Shown: positions 7,295 through 15,906, counted from the stretch's first letter. The stretch: 37,817 nt of DNA from an uncultured Actinomycetes bacterium (GCA_937907435.1 CALCIA010000307.1:1-37817), one strand, 5' to 3'. The notes: generated by a model not told the origin, from the letters alone. Translations and numbers: made by a program.

Positions 7295-9472
7295 ATGAGC
7301 AAGCGCAGACGCGCGAAGTCGTCAATCGTCCGATCGCGGCCGGGCCCGGCCCGGGCCGGCAAGGCCCTGTCCGGCCTCGTCTGCGCCTGCGTGCTCGCGC
7401 TCGGCGCGTTCCTCGGGAGCAGTGCGTCCGCGGCCGCCGCGGAAGCCTGCCCGAACGAAACGCTGCGGGCGGAAAACAACTCGCTGAAGCTGCCCGACTG
7501 CCGCGCCTACGAGCAGGTCTCGCCGGTGAACAAGGAGGGCGTGCGCGCCATGGGCGGCACCGTCACCGCCGACGGAAACCACGCGATCTTCCTCAGCGAC
7601 GGCGCCTTCGCCGGCGCGCCTCGCGGTGGCGCGAACCCGTACCTCGGGACGCGCACCTCGAGCGGTTGGCAGACGAACTGGCTGCAGCCCGCGCTGCCGT
7701 CCATCCTCACCTCGTCCTTGCTCGGCTTCACGGTGGGCGCCGTCAACGCCGACGGATCGCGCATGCTCATGCAGGGCGACCCGCTGACCACGGCTGCACC
7801 GGGCGGGGACGGAACGGGGGGAAACGGGAACCTCTACATCCGTGACGCCGACGGCAGCATGACCTCGGTCACGCCGCTGGAACCCGGGATCCCGCGCGTC
7901 TACGGCGGTGGCGCGATCATCGAACCGCGCGCGACGGCGGACCTCAGCCACATCGTCTTCGCCGACTCCCAGCGCCTGCTGAACGGGCCCGCCGCCGGAC
8001 TCGACGCAAATGCCTCGGGCCTCTACGAGTGGACCAACGGCGCGCTGCGGTTCATCGACGTCGATTCGTCCGGCGCGCTGCTGAACCCGTACGGAGCGCT
8101 GCTCGGCACCAACGGGAACCAGACCCACGCAATCTCGAGCAACGGCGAACGGATCTACTTCTCGACGCCCTACAGCACCTTCCCGGCGCCCGCGCCGTAC
8201 GGCACCAAACGCGTCTACCTGCGCCAGTCGGGCCAGACGACGACGGAGATCTCGGCGACCCAGTGCACCGAACCGTCCTGCGAAGGGCCCGAACAGGATG
8301 CCGTCTACCAGGGCGCCTCGACCAACGGATCGGTCGCCTTCTTCACCAGCAAAGCCCAGCTCACCAACACCGCGACGCCGGGTGGCGGCCTCTACCGCTA
8401 CGAAGTCGGGTCCGAAAATCTGACCCTGCTCACCCCCGACTCGACCGACCCGGGCGGGGCGGAAGTCCAGGGTGAGATCGCGAACTCCGACGACGGCTCG
8501 ATCGTCTACTTCGTCGCCAAAGGTGTGCTCGCCGAAGGCGCCACGGCCGGTGCGTCCAACCTGTACGTGTACGACGCGAACACGTCGTCGACGTCGTACA
8601 TCGCGGACTTCCCGCCCGACGGAACCGGCCGCCGTGTCGCCGAGGCGACGCCCTCCGGCCGCTACCTGGCCATCCAGACGCCAGGCCAGATCCTGCCGGG
8701 CTATGACAACGCCGGCCACATCGAGCTCTATCGCTACGACCTGGCCACGAAGGCCCCGCCGATCTGTCTGACCTGCCTGCCCGCGGGCCGGCCGGCCGCC
8801 GGCGATTCGACCTTCGCGTCGGGTGGCACCAGCGTCAACGGCAACATCACTGACGATGGCAGCAGGGTCTTCTTCCAGTCGAACGTCTCGCTGGTGCCGG
8901 GCGACAGCAACGGCAAGATCGACATCTACCAGTGGCATGAAGGCACGCTCTCGTTGATCTCGTCGGGCACCGGCTCGACCGACGCCTGGTACGGGTCGGC
9001 GACGTCGTCGGGCAGCGACGTCTTCTTCAACAGCTACGACCGTCTCGTCCCGACGGACACCGACGAACAGATGGACGTCTACGACGCCCGCGTCGACGGC
9101 GGCTTCCCGGCCCCGCCGGCCCCGCCCGCGGGCTGCGTCGGCGCCGGCTGCCGCACCGGGGCGGGCGGCGCTCCGGCGCTCGCCGGCGTCGGCTCGGCGA
9201 CCTTCTCCGGCAAGGGCAACCCGGCCCGCGCGGGGAAGCAGAACCGCTGCCAGAAGCAGACCCGCAAGGCCAAGAAGCTGAAGCAGCAGGCCAAGCGGGC
9301 GCGGAACCAGGCGCGTAAGGCCGCCGGCCCGAAGCAGGCGAAGCACCTGCGCCAGAAGGCCAAGCGCCTCGACCACAAGGCCGCCCAGAGCACGAAGGGC
9401 TGCACCAAGAAGAGCGCGCCCGCCAAGGGCAACGCGCGAGTGACCAACCACGACCGGAGGGGCAACCGATGA
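7295..9472 (+). CDS. Secreted PD40/TolB-like propeller protein A1
   Basis: This 725-aa protein begins at ATG 7295 behind AGGAAGGG; a longer in-frame version from GTG 7187 would put 36 residues before the signal peptide and is less likely. Residues 1-50 form a basic N-region and hydrophobic core (GLVCACVLALGAFLGSSASA), so it is exported. The mature start has EACPNETLRAENNSLKLPDC then RAYEQVSP, a signature shared with A2 and A3. Propeller-blade repeats follow, such as LVPGDSNGKIDIYQWHEG and LVPTDTDEQMDVYDARVDGG. The C-terminal 80 residues are unlike those of A2 and A3: Lys/Arg/Gln-rich with coiled-coil character. Its stop codon overlaps the B1 start (ATGA), implying coupled translation. Ligand or partner unknown; B1 is the obvious candidate. 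Confidence 0.85.
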   Translation: MSKRRRAKSSIVRSRPGPARAGKALSGLVCACVLALGAFLGSSASAAAAEACPNETLRAENNSLKLPDCRAYEQVSPVNKEGVRAMGGTVTADGNHAIFLSDGAFAGAPRGGANPYLGTRTSSGWQTNWLQPALPSILTSSLLGFTVGAVNADGSRMLMQGDPLTTAAPGGDGTGGNGNLYIRDADGSMTSVTPLEPGIPRVYGGGAIIEPRATADLSHIVFADSQRLLNGPAAGLDANASGLYEWTNGALRFIDVDSSGALLNPYGALLGTNGNQTHAISSNGERIYFSTPYSTFPAPAPYGTKRVYLRQSGQTTTEISATQCTEPSCEGPEQDAVYQGASTNGSVAFFTSKAQLTNTATPGGGLYRYEVGSENLTLLTPDSTDPGGAEVQGEIANSDDGSIVYFVAKGVLAEGATAGASNLYVYDANTSSTSYIADFPPDGTGRRVAEATPSGRYLAIQTPGQILPGYDNAGHIELYRYDLATKAPPICLTCLPAGRPAAGDSTFASGGTSVNGNITDDGSRVFFQSNVSLVPGDSNGKIDIYQWHEGTLSLISSGTGSTDAWYGSATSSGSDVFFNSYDRLVPTDTDEQMDVYDARVDGGFPAPPAPPAGCVGAGCRTGAGGAPALAGVGSATFSGKGNPARAGKQNRCQKQTRKAKKLKQQAKRARNQARKAAGPKQAKHLRQKAKRLDHKAAQSTKGCTKKSAPAKGNARVTNHDRRGNR

Positions 9473-12312
9473 GCGAGATTTCGAAAACGACGAGCCTTCG
9501 CGTGCCTCGCCGAAGCCGTCGCGCCCGTCCGGCGCGACGGGTCGCGACCCTGGCCTCGGCGATCGTCCTCGCCTGCACGGCCCTGCTGTTCTGGGCCGGC
9601 CCGGCGCTGGCGGCCTTCGGGATCCAGCCCGGCTCGTTCGTCGCCCAAACCGAAGACGCGTCCGGCAACCTCTACACGCAGGCCGGCGGCCATCCCTACC
9701 AGGCGACGACCAGCTTCGCCTTCAACGAAAAGACGGAAGGCGGGCTGGTGGTGCCCGACGACTTCGCCAAGGATATGGTCGTCGAACTCCCGCCGGGCTT
9801 CGTCGGCAATCCGCAGGCGATCCCCGCCTGCTCGGAGGCCGACCTCGTCGGCGCGTTCGAAAAGCACTGCTCGCCCGCCTCACAGGTCGGCACGACGACC
9901 CTCGACGTGGCAGCCGGCACCGGGCCGTTCGCCTACCGCTACCCGGGCGGCATGACGGTCTCCGTCTACAACATCACCCCGGGGCCGAACAGCCCGGGTC
10001 TGTTCGCCTTCACGATCCTCGGCAACGTCATCCACCTCAAGGCCACCGCGCGCACCGACGGTGACTACGGGCTGACCGTGACGGTGCCCAACGTGTCCCA
10101 GCAGATGACGCTCTACGGCAGCTCCCTGACCTTCTGGGGGACGCCGGCCGACCCGTCGCACGACGCCATGCGCGGCGTCACCTGTTACGGCGAATTCTTC
10201 TGTATGGGCGGCGGCCAGAGCGCCGGGATCGAACCCAAACCGTTCCTGACCAACCCGACCGACTGCTCCGTCGCCCCGTCGACGACGCTGCACGCCGACT
10301 CGTGGCAGAACCCGGGCGTCTTCGACTCCGCGGTGGCGACCTCGCCCGCGCCGACCGACTGCTCGAAGCTGGCGTTCGAACCGACGATCTCGGTGAAGAC
10401 CGACTCGCCGCGAGCAGGTGCTCCGGCCGGCTACACGGTGGACCTGAAAGTGCCCCAGCAGGAAACGCCGGAAGGGCTGGCGACGCCGGAGCTGCGCAAA
10501 GCGGTCGTGACGATGCCGAAGGGCGTCACCGTCTCGCCGTCGGCGGCCAGCGGGCTGGCCGGCTGCTCGGACGAACAGATCGCGATCGGCTCCAACAAGG
10601 AACCGACCTGCCCTGACGCGTCGAACATCGGCACCGTGTCGATCACCTCGCCGCTCCTGGCGAAGCCGCTGAACGGCCAGGTCTACCTGGGGACGCAGAC
10701 CCCGTCGCAGCTCCTGCGGCTCTTCCTGGTCGTCAAGGGCCAGGGCCTGCTGATCAAGCTGCCGGGGACGGTCGACTCCGACCCGAACACCGGCCAGCTC
10801 ACGGCCACGTTCGACAACAATCCGCAGCTGCCGTTCGAAGACCTGCTGCTCAGCTTCGACTCCGGTCCGAGCGCGCCGCTCGTCAACCCGGCCACCTGCG
10901 GGACCTACACCACGACGACCCAGCTGACCCCGTGGTCGGCGCCCGAATCGGGCCCGCCGGCGACGCCCTCGAGCTCGTTCGTGATCGACCAGGGCTGCGG
11001 CAACGCCGCGAGCTTCAACCCCGGCCTGCAGGCCGGCACCGACAACCCGCTGGCCGGCGGCTACTCGCCCTTCCAGCTGAACGTGAGCCGCGAAGACGGC
11101 AGCCAGCAGCTGTCGACGATCACGGCGAAGCTCCCCGCGGGGCTGCTGGCCAGGCTGGCCGGGATCCCCTACTGCTCCGACCAGGCGCTCGCCGCGCTCC
11201 CGAGCGCCGAAGGCACCGGTGCCGCCCAGCTCGCCAACCCCTCCTGCCCGGCGGCCAGCCAGGTGGGGACGGTAGGCGTGACGGCGGGCGCGGGCCCGAA
11301 CCCGTTCTACCTCGACACCGGCAAGGCCTACCTGGCCGGCCCCTACAAGGGCGCGCCGCTGTCGATCGCGTTCATCACCCCGGCCCTGGCCGGCCCCTTC
11401 GACCTGGGCAACGTCCTGGTCCGGGCGGCACTGCGGGTCGATCCGACGAGCACCCAGATCACCGCGGTGAGCGATCCGCTGCCGACGATGCTCCACGGGA
11501 TCCCACTGGACCTCCGGTCCGTGCGGGTGAACATGGACCGGGAAGGCTTCACGCTGAACCCGACCTCCTGTGAAGCCTCGGCGGTCGGCTCGACCCTCAC
11601 CTCCACCGGCGGGGCGACGGCGACCCCGAGCTCCCGCTTCCAGGTGGCCGACTGCGGGGCGCTGCCGTTCGCGCCGAAGCTGAGCCTGCGGGTCCTCGGC
11701 AAGACCAACCGCGGGGCGAAACCGCGGCTCAGGGCGGTGGTGAGCGCGAAGCCCGGCGAAGCGAACATCGGCCGCGCCCAGGTCAACCTGCCGCACTCCG
11801 AGTTCCTCGAACAGAACCACATCAAGACGGTCTGCACGAGGGTCCAGTGGAACGAAGGCGACGGCAACGGCTCGGCGTGTCCCGCAGGCTCGATCTACGG
11901 CAAGGCCAAGGCCTGGACGCCGCTGCTCGACAAGCCGCTGGAAGGCCCGGTCTACCTGCGCTCCAACGGCGGGGAACGCAAGCTCCCCGACCTCGTCGCG
12001 GCCCTCAACGGCCAGGTCTCGATCGCCCTCTGGGGCAAAGTCGACTCCGGCCCCAACCACGGCATCCGCAACACCTTCGAAGTGGTGCCCGACGCACCGG
12101 TGAGCCGCTTCGTCCTCGAGATGAACGGCGGCAAGAAGGGCCTCCTGGTCAACAGCGAAGACCTCTGCTCGGCCCAGGCCCAGCGCCGCGCGGTCGTCCG
12201 CTTCACCGGCCAGAACGGCAAGGTCCACGCGTTCAAGCCGCTGGTGCAGAACGAATGCGGCAAGGGCAAGAAGAGCACGAAGAAGAACGCGGGCCACGGG
12301 CGGACCCGCTGA
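9469..12312 (+). CDS. Secreted four-module protein B1
   Basis: This 947-aa protein has a signal peptide (residues 1-45, ending GPALA) and a mature start AFGIQPGSFVAQ. Four related modules begin near residues 107 (LPPGFVGNPQAIPAC), 349 (MPKGVTVSPSAASGLAGC), 555 (LPAGLLARLAGIPYC) and 774 (LPHSEFLEQNHIKTVC). After each cysteine comes a second one, then S-x-V-G or S-I-Y-G, and a beta-rich stretch with YLAGPYKGAP or PLEGPVYL. The tail is Lys/Arg-rich. I do not recognise a named family. The start overlaps the A1 stop, with GGAGG at 9456-9460. Glu codons are strongly GAA-biased. The last 200 codons and the following hairpin are nearly identical to those of B3, suggesting gene conversion. Confidence 0.85.
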   Translation: MSEISKTTSLRVPRRSRRARPARRVATLASAIVLACTALLFWAGPALAAFGIQPGSFVAQTEDASGNLYTQAGGHPYQATTSFAFNEKTEGGLVVPDDFAKDMVVELPPGFVGNPQAIPACSEADLVGAFEKHCSPASQVGTTTLDVAAGTGPFAYRYPGGMTVSVYNITPGPNSPGLFAFTILGNVIHLKATARTDGDYGLTVTVPNVSQQMTLYGSSLTFWGTPADPSHDAMRGVTCYGEFFCMGGGQSAGIEPKPFLTNPTDCSVAPSTTLHADSWQNPGVFDSAVATSPAPTDCSKLAFEPTISVKTDSPRAGAPAGYTVDLKVPQQETPEGLATPELRKAVVTMPKGVTVSPSAASGLAGCSDEQIAIGSNKEPTCPDASNIGTVSITSPLLAKPLNGQVYLGTQTPSQLLRLFLVVKGQGLLIKLPGTVDSDPNTGQLTATFDNNPQLPFEDLLLSFDSGPSAPLVNPATCGTYTTTTQLTPWSAPESGPPATPSSSFVIDQGCGNAASFNPGLQAGTDNPLAGGYSPFQLNVSREDGSQQLSTITAKLPAGLLARLAGIPYCSDQALAALPSAEGTGAAQLANPSCPAASQVGTVGVTAGAGPNPFYLDTGKAYLAGPYKGAPLSIAFITPALAGPFDLGNVLVRAALRVDPTSTQITAVSDPLPTMLHGIPLDLRSVRVNMDREGFTLNPTSCEASAVGSTLTSTGGATATPSSRFQVADCGALPFAPKLSLRVLGKTNRGAKPRLRAVVSAKPGEANIGRAQVNLPHSEFLEQNHIKTVCTRVQWNEGDGNGSACPAGSIYGKAKAWTPLLDKPLEGPVYLRSNGGERKLPDLVAALNGQVSIALWGKVDSGPNHGIRNTFEVVPDAPVSRFVLEMNGGKKGLLVNSEDLCSAQAQRRAVVRFTGQNGKVHAFKPLVQNECGKGKKSTKKNAGHGRTR

Positions 12313-12331
12313 CCGAGGTCCCCGCCGCCCA

Positions 12332-12370
12332 GCTGTTCCTTATGGCCCTGTGGGGTCCATAAGGAACAGC
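12332..12370 (+). terminator. GCTGTTCCTTATGG hairpin after B1
   Basis: Fourteen-base arms (12332-12345 and 12357-12370) pair perfectly, starting about 20 nt after the B1 stop. The element and its approach sequence match those after B3 (35661-35707). It is probably the end of the A1-B1 operon; there is no T tract. Confidence 0.75.
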
Positions 12371-12397
12371 CAGGGGGCGGGGTTCGTGCGTTTCGAG

Positions 12398-12414
12398 TTC
12401 GTAGGACCTACGAG
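12398..12414. promoter_or_regulatory. TTCGTAG-GAC-CTACGAG palindrome
   Basis: A near-perfect palindrome about 90 nt before the TetR-like gene at 12503. A matching site, TTCGTAG-AAC-CTACGAA, lies at 15890-15906 just after the regulator cluster and before operon A2. The two sites bracket the three regulator genes and are good candidate operators for one of them. Confidence 0.5.
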
Positions 12415-12502
12415 GACCGCGTCGGGTCCTTCGGCGTATCTGTGTGGCGACGGGGTAATCGAGTGGCGACGCTGCGTGCCACCCGATCATGGAAGAGCAA
12501 CG

Positions 12503-13096
12503 ATGAACGTCGGTCCGTCCGCTGGCGTCGCCCAGGCCCGGGAGCGCAGGCATCTCGTCGGCGGCCTTTTCGTCGCGGTGGAGCGGCGCGGGCCGGCGGC
12601 GCTGACCGAGGAGGACGTGATCGCGGCCGCGGGGCCGGCGGGAGGGGCGTTCCACGAGCACTTCCGCGATCTCGACGAGTGCTTCGACTTCGCCTGCGAA
12701 GCGGCGCTCGACATCCTGCTGGGGCCGATGGTCGCGGCCTGGTCGGTGCCGCGCCGGCGCCCCGAGCGGCTCGGCGCGGCGCTGGCGGCGCTGCTCGGCG
12801 CCCTCGCCGCACAGCGGCGCCTGGCCGAGCTCTGCCTGCTCCACTCGCCGGTGCGCCAGGGGGACCGGCGGACGTATGAGCGCGTGGTCGACTCCCTCGC
12901 CGAGCTGCTGGTCGACGTCCGTCGTCCCCTCGCCGCGCCGGAGGCGCCCTCGGCGGCCGGTGAGCAGCTGCTCGCCCGCGGCGCGGTCGGGCTGATCGCG
13001 GCCCGCCTGCGGGAGGGGGGAGCGGACCTCGAGGAGCTCCGGCCGCGGCTGCTGGCGCTGCTGCTGCCCGCCCTGGAACTGGACGCGACGGACTGA
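12503..13096 (+). CDS. TetR-like regulator, locus B
   Basis: Starting at ATG 12503, this 197-aa protein has a diverged TetR-type DNA-binding region at about residues 10-58 (LVGGLFVAVERRGPAALTEE, then GAFHEHFRDLDECFDFACEA), in which the usual turn glycine context is altered to AAAGPAGG. The all-helical remainder contains GEQLLARGAVGLIAARLREG, similar to the ends of the TetR proteins at 4368 and 28047. A longer frame back to 12350 would start inside the B1 terminator hairpin, so it is rejected. It heads a same-strand regulator cluster with two PucR-type genes before operon A2 and may bind the palindrome at 12398. Confidence 0.7.
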   Translation: MNVGPSAGVAQARERRHLVGGLFVAVERRGPAALTEEDVIAAAGPAGGAFHEHFRDLDECFDFACEAALDILLGPMVAAWSVPRRRPERLGAALAALLGALAAQRRLAELCLLHSPVRQGDRRTYERVVDSLAELLVDVRRPLAAPEAPSAAGEQLLARGAVGLIAARLREGGADLEELRPRLLALLLPALELDATD

Positions 13097-13171
13097 ACCC
13101 CCCGACCGGCGGGACCTGGGCGCCGGCCCGTCGGCCCCTGCATATGATCCGCGCCGACCAGGAGGTAGAGC

Positions 13172-13279
13172 ATGCGAGTTGGGGAACTCGCGGGGCACGC
13201 GTCGGTGCGCGTGTGGGAGGCGCCTCGGCGGTCCAAGAAAACTCGGGGCTGTCAGGAAGGGCGTCCATGGCCTCGGTGA
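13172..13279 (+). CDS. Possible 35-codon upstream ORF before the PucR-type gene
   Basis: ATG 13172 has a strong AGGAGG-like site (about 13160-13165) and a TATGAT -10-like box at 13143-13148. The frame starts MRVGELAGHASVRVWEAP, like the first residues of MerR helix-turn-helix proteins, then turns into a basic tail. Its TGA (13277-13279) overlaps the second in-frame ATG of the downstream gene as TGATG, suggesting translational coupling. It may be a leader peptide or a decayed MerR start; chance is not excluded. Confidence 0.3.
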   Translation: MRVGELAGHASVRVWEAPRRSKKTRGCQEGRPWPR

Positions 13280-14478
13280 TGAGTCCGGTGGAGCGCTTCC
13301 GGAGCGAGGCCGCGTCGGCCGAGTTCGAACGGCTGATCGGCCTCTTGGAGGAGCGGCTCGACCATCTCGCCGCCGAGGGCCTCGAGGCGATGCGGGGCCG
13401 GGTCCCACGCTGGGTCTCGGAGACCGACGAGGTGTGGCGGCAGCTCGGCGACTGCATTCGTGGCACCTTGCGCACCGAGTGGGCGGCCTTCCGTGACGGT
13501 TACCTGCCGGGCCGCCTGCCGGACATCGACGCCACGCTGATCGTGATCGCGGCCAGGGTCGGGGACCTCTCCTCGTTGCTGGCCGGCTACCGCTTCGCGC
13601 AGATGGCGCTCTGGGGCTCCTGGTTCGAGCTGATCGAGGCGTCGGACCTCGACGACGAGGAGGAGGTCAAGCGCGAGCTGCTTCGTCACGGCTCCCAGTA
13701 CTTCTTCCAGTACGCCGACCTGGTCAACCGTTATATGGCGGAGGGGTACCAGCGGAGCGTCGAGCGCGCGGCGGCGCGGGGCGAGCACCATCGCTTCCAG
13801 GCGCTGAAGACCCTGCTCGAGGCCGACCCGCTCTCCGGCGTGCACCTCGAGGTCGACCTCAGCTCCTACCACCTCGGCTGCGTCGCCTGGGGGGAGGGGG
13901 CGGAGGAGGCCGTGCGGGCGCTCGGTGCCCGGCTCGACCGCAGCGTGCAACTGACCCTCCGGCTCCACAACAACTGGTGGGGCTGGCTCAGCGGCTCGCG
14001 GCCGCTCGACGCCGACCAGCACGCCGAGCTGAGCCGCTTCGACCCGGGCCCGGGGATCAGGATCGCCTTCGGCCTCGAGGGCTTCGGTGAGGACGGCTTC
14101 CGCGCCACCAACCACCAGGCCCTGCGCGCCCAGTGGGTGGCGCCGCCCGGCCCGTCGACGATCCACTACGAGGACGTCGCGGTGGAGACACTGGCGACCG
14201 AGGCCGAGGGCGACGCCCGCGCCTTCGTCGCCCACGAGCTGCGCGGCATCGACGATCCGTCGGCCGCCTCGGCGCGCCTGCGCGAGACCCTCGCCGCCTA
14301 CTTCGCGGCGGAGCTGAACGCGGCCTCGGCGGGCGCCGCGCTCGGCGTCCATCACCAGACCGTCACCAACCGCCTGCGGGTGATCGAGGAGCGGATCGGC
14401 CACCCGCTCGGCAGCCGTCACCTGGAGCTGGCCGTCGCCCTCCGCCTCCGCGCCGCCCTCTCCGGCGAAGAGCGCTGA
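13267..14478 (+). CDS. PucR/CdaR-type transcriptional regulator 1
   Basis: Using ATG 13267 (preceded by AGGAAGG), this is a 403-aa protein. The C-terminal 60 residues are the PucR/CdaR helix-turn-helix: LAAYFAAELNAASAGAALGV, then HHQTVTNRLRVIEERIG. The N-terminal 160 residues are helical and conserved with the next gene (ERLIGLLEERLDHLAAEGLE), probably a sensory region; the middle resembles the degenerate cyclase-like domain often found in this family. A start back at 13144 lies on the -10-like box and has no ribosome-binding site. It precedes its paralog and operon A2, whose control is a reasonable guess. Glu codons are mostly GAG. Confidence 0.85.
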   Translation: MASVMSPVERFRSEAASAEFERLIGLLEERLDHLAAEGLEAMRGRVPRWVSETDEVWRQLGDCIRGTLRTEWAAFRDGYLPGRLPDIDATLIVIAARVGDLSSLLAGYRFAQMALWGSWFELIEASDLDDEEEVKRELLRHGSQYFFQYADLVNRYMAEGYQRSVERAAARGEHHRFQALKTLLEADPLSGVHLEVDLSSYHLGCVAWGEGAEEAVRALGARLDRSVQLTLRLHNNWWGWLSGSRPLDADQHAELSRFDPGPGIRIAFGLEGFGEDGFRATNHQALRAQWVAPPGPSTIHYEDVAVETLATEAEGDARAFVAHELRGIDDPSAASARLRETLAAYFAAELNAASAGAALGVHHQTVTNRLRVIEERIGHPLGSRHLELAVALRLRAALSGEER

Positions 14479-14525
14479 GCGAGGCGGTCGACTCCGCCGC
14501 GCCCCAGGCCCCGGGAGTACGCACA

Positions 14526-14574
14526 GTCGAGTTCGCACTTCTCCGCGCTATCCGCGGATTACTGCGAACTCGAC
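14526..14574. repeat. GAGTTCGCA hairpin repeat, copy 2
   Basis: GTCGAGTTCGCA (14526-14537) pairs with TGCGAACTCGAC (14563-14574). The loop contains TTCTCCGCGCTATCCGCGG, as in copy 1 at 5080-5150. It lies 48 nt after the stop of PucR-type gene 1 and may terminate it. Confidence 0.75.
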
Positions 14575-14635
14575 CCGGGCGGGCCTCGATTCGCAGACGA
14601 TACGAATTCCGGCGCCGACCCTTCGACATAAATGC

Positions 14636-15871
14636 GTGGCCGCGGCGATCCTCGGCGAGCATATTTGCCGGGCTGTGCAGAACAAGCCACGGTACTTGGA
14701 TCCCATCCAGCCAGCCTTGAGTGACGATTTCGTCCGCCTCGCGATGGCGCTCGAAGGTCAACTCGACAAGCTGAGCGGGGCGACGCTCGAGGGCCTGCGG
14801 GTCGAAGCGCCGATCTGGGCATCGGCGGAAGCGATCGGCGAAGAGGAAGTCGCCGCCTTCGTCCGCGCCAGCCTCGGCGCCCAGGTGCAGAGCTTCCGCC
14901 GGCGCGCCCTCCCCGAGCGCTGCCCCGACGTCGACGCGCACGGGGCGCGGGCGATCGCGCGGCTCGGCGACCTGAAGGCGATGCTGAGCGGCTATCGCAT
15001 CGCCCACATGGTGCTGTGGGAGGCCTGGCTCGACCTGATCGAGGCCTCCGGCGCCGAGCCGGCGGTCCGCCGCGGGCTGCTGCGCTACGGGTCCCGCTTC
15101 TTCTTCCGCTACGCGGGGGTGCTCGGCGATTATGTGGCCGACAACTACCAGCTCGAACTCGAACAGTCGCTGCGCAGCGGCGAGCAGCGCCGCTTCCAGG
15201 TCGTCAAGGGGCTGCTGGAAGGGCGCTCGTCCCTGGGCGCCGAGCTCGATCTGAACCTCGAGCAGCACCACCTCGGGGTGCTCGCCTGGGGCGCCGGCGG
15301 GCAGGACGCGGCGCGCGAGCTGGCCGCGAGCATGGGGCGCCTGCTGCTCCTGGTCAGCCCGTTCGAGCGCGTCTGGTGGGGGTGGCTGAGCGGTGCCCAG
15401 CCGCTCGATCCCGCCGCCGAGGGGGCGGTCCGGGACCTGGCGCCGCCGCCCGGGACGGGACTGGCCGCCGGGCTCGACGGCTTCGGCGAAAGCGGCTTCC
15501 GCGCCACCCACCGGCAGGCGCAGCGGGCGCGCCGCATCGCCCTGCGGCTGGGGATCTCGGTCGTCCTCTACGCCGACGTCGCGGTCGAGGCGCTGCTCGG
15601 CGACAACACCGCCGACGCCCGCGCCTTCGTCGAGCACGAGTTGCACGGGATCGAGGACGATTCGGTCGCCTCCCGTCGCATTCGCGAGACGATCTCGGCC
15701 TACTTCGCCGCCGAGCACAACGCCGCCTCGGCGGCGGCGGTGCTGGGGGTCCACCAGCAGACGATCGCCAACCGCCTGCGCGCCGCCGAGGAGCGCATCG
15801 GGCATCCGGTCGCCTCGCGCCGGGTCGAGCTCGAAACGGCCCTGCGCCTGCGCGCGAGCCTCGACCTCTGA
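14636..15871 (+). CDS. PucR/CdaR-type transcriptional regulator 2
   Basis: This up to 411-aa paralog of the gene at 13267 has the same plan. Its C-terminal helix-turn-helix reads ISAYFAAEHNAASAAAVLGV, then HQQTIANRLRAAEERIG. The start is uncertain: GTG 14636 is the longest, but similarity to the paralog begins near DDFVRLAMALEGQLDKLSG, so TTG 14717 is possible, and a CATAAAT -10-like box sits immediately before the GTG. The two PucR genes form a tandem duplication diverged throughout. It is the last regulator before operon A2. Confidence 0.83.
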   Translation: MAAAILGEHICRAVQNKPRYLDPIQPALSDDFVRLAMALEGQLDKLSGATLEGLRVEAPIWASAEAIGEEEVAAFVRASLGAQVQSFRRRALPERCPDVDAHGARAIARLGDLKAMLSGYRIAHMVLWEAWLDLIEASGAEPAVRRGLLRYGSRFFFRYAGVLGDYVADNYQLELEQSLRSGEQRRFQVVKGLLEGRSSLGAELDLNLEQHHLGVLAWGAGGQDAARELAASMGRLLLLVSPFERVWWGWLSGAQPLDPAAEGAVRDLAPPPGTGLAAGLDGFGESGFRATHRQAQRARRIALRLGISVVLYADVAVEALLGDNTADARAFVEHELHGIEDDSVASRRIRETISAYFAAEHNAASAAAVLGVHQQTIANRLRAAEERIGHPVASRRVELETALRLRASLDL

Positions 15872-15889
15872 GCACCCGAACCCGACGAA

Positions 15890-15906
15890 TTCGTAGAACC
15901 TACGAA
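15890..15906. promoter_or_regulatory. TTCGTAG-AAC-CTACGAA palindrome
   Basis: A perfect 7-bp palindrome with a 3-nt centre, starting 19 nt after the PucR 2 stop. It matches 12398-12414. A second small inverted repeat, GCGAG-N7-CTCGC, follows directly. This is the likely regulatory region at the head of the A2 operon. Confidence 0.5.

Noticed and set aside
9469..12312. Sortase-anchored LPxTG surface proteins
   Set aside because: LPxG motifs are internal and repeated; there is no C-terminal LPxTG, hydrophobic segment or sortase gene.
12350..12502. Extended start of the TetR-like gene at 12350
   Set aside because: It would begin inside the B1 terminator hairpin.
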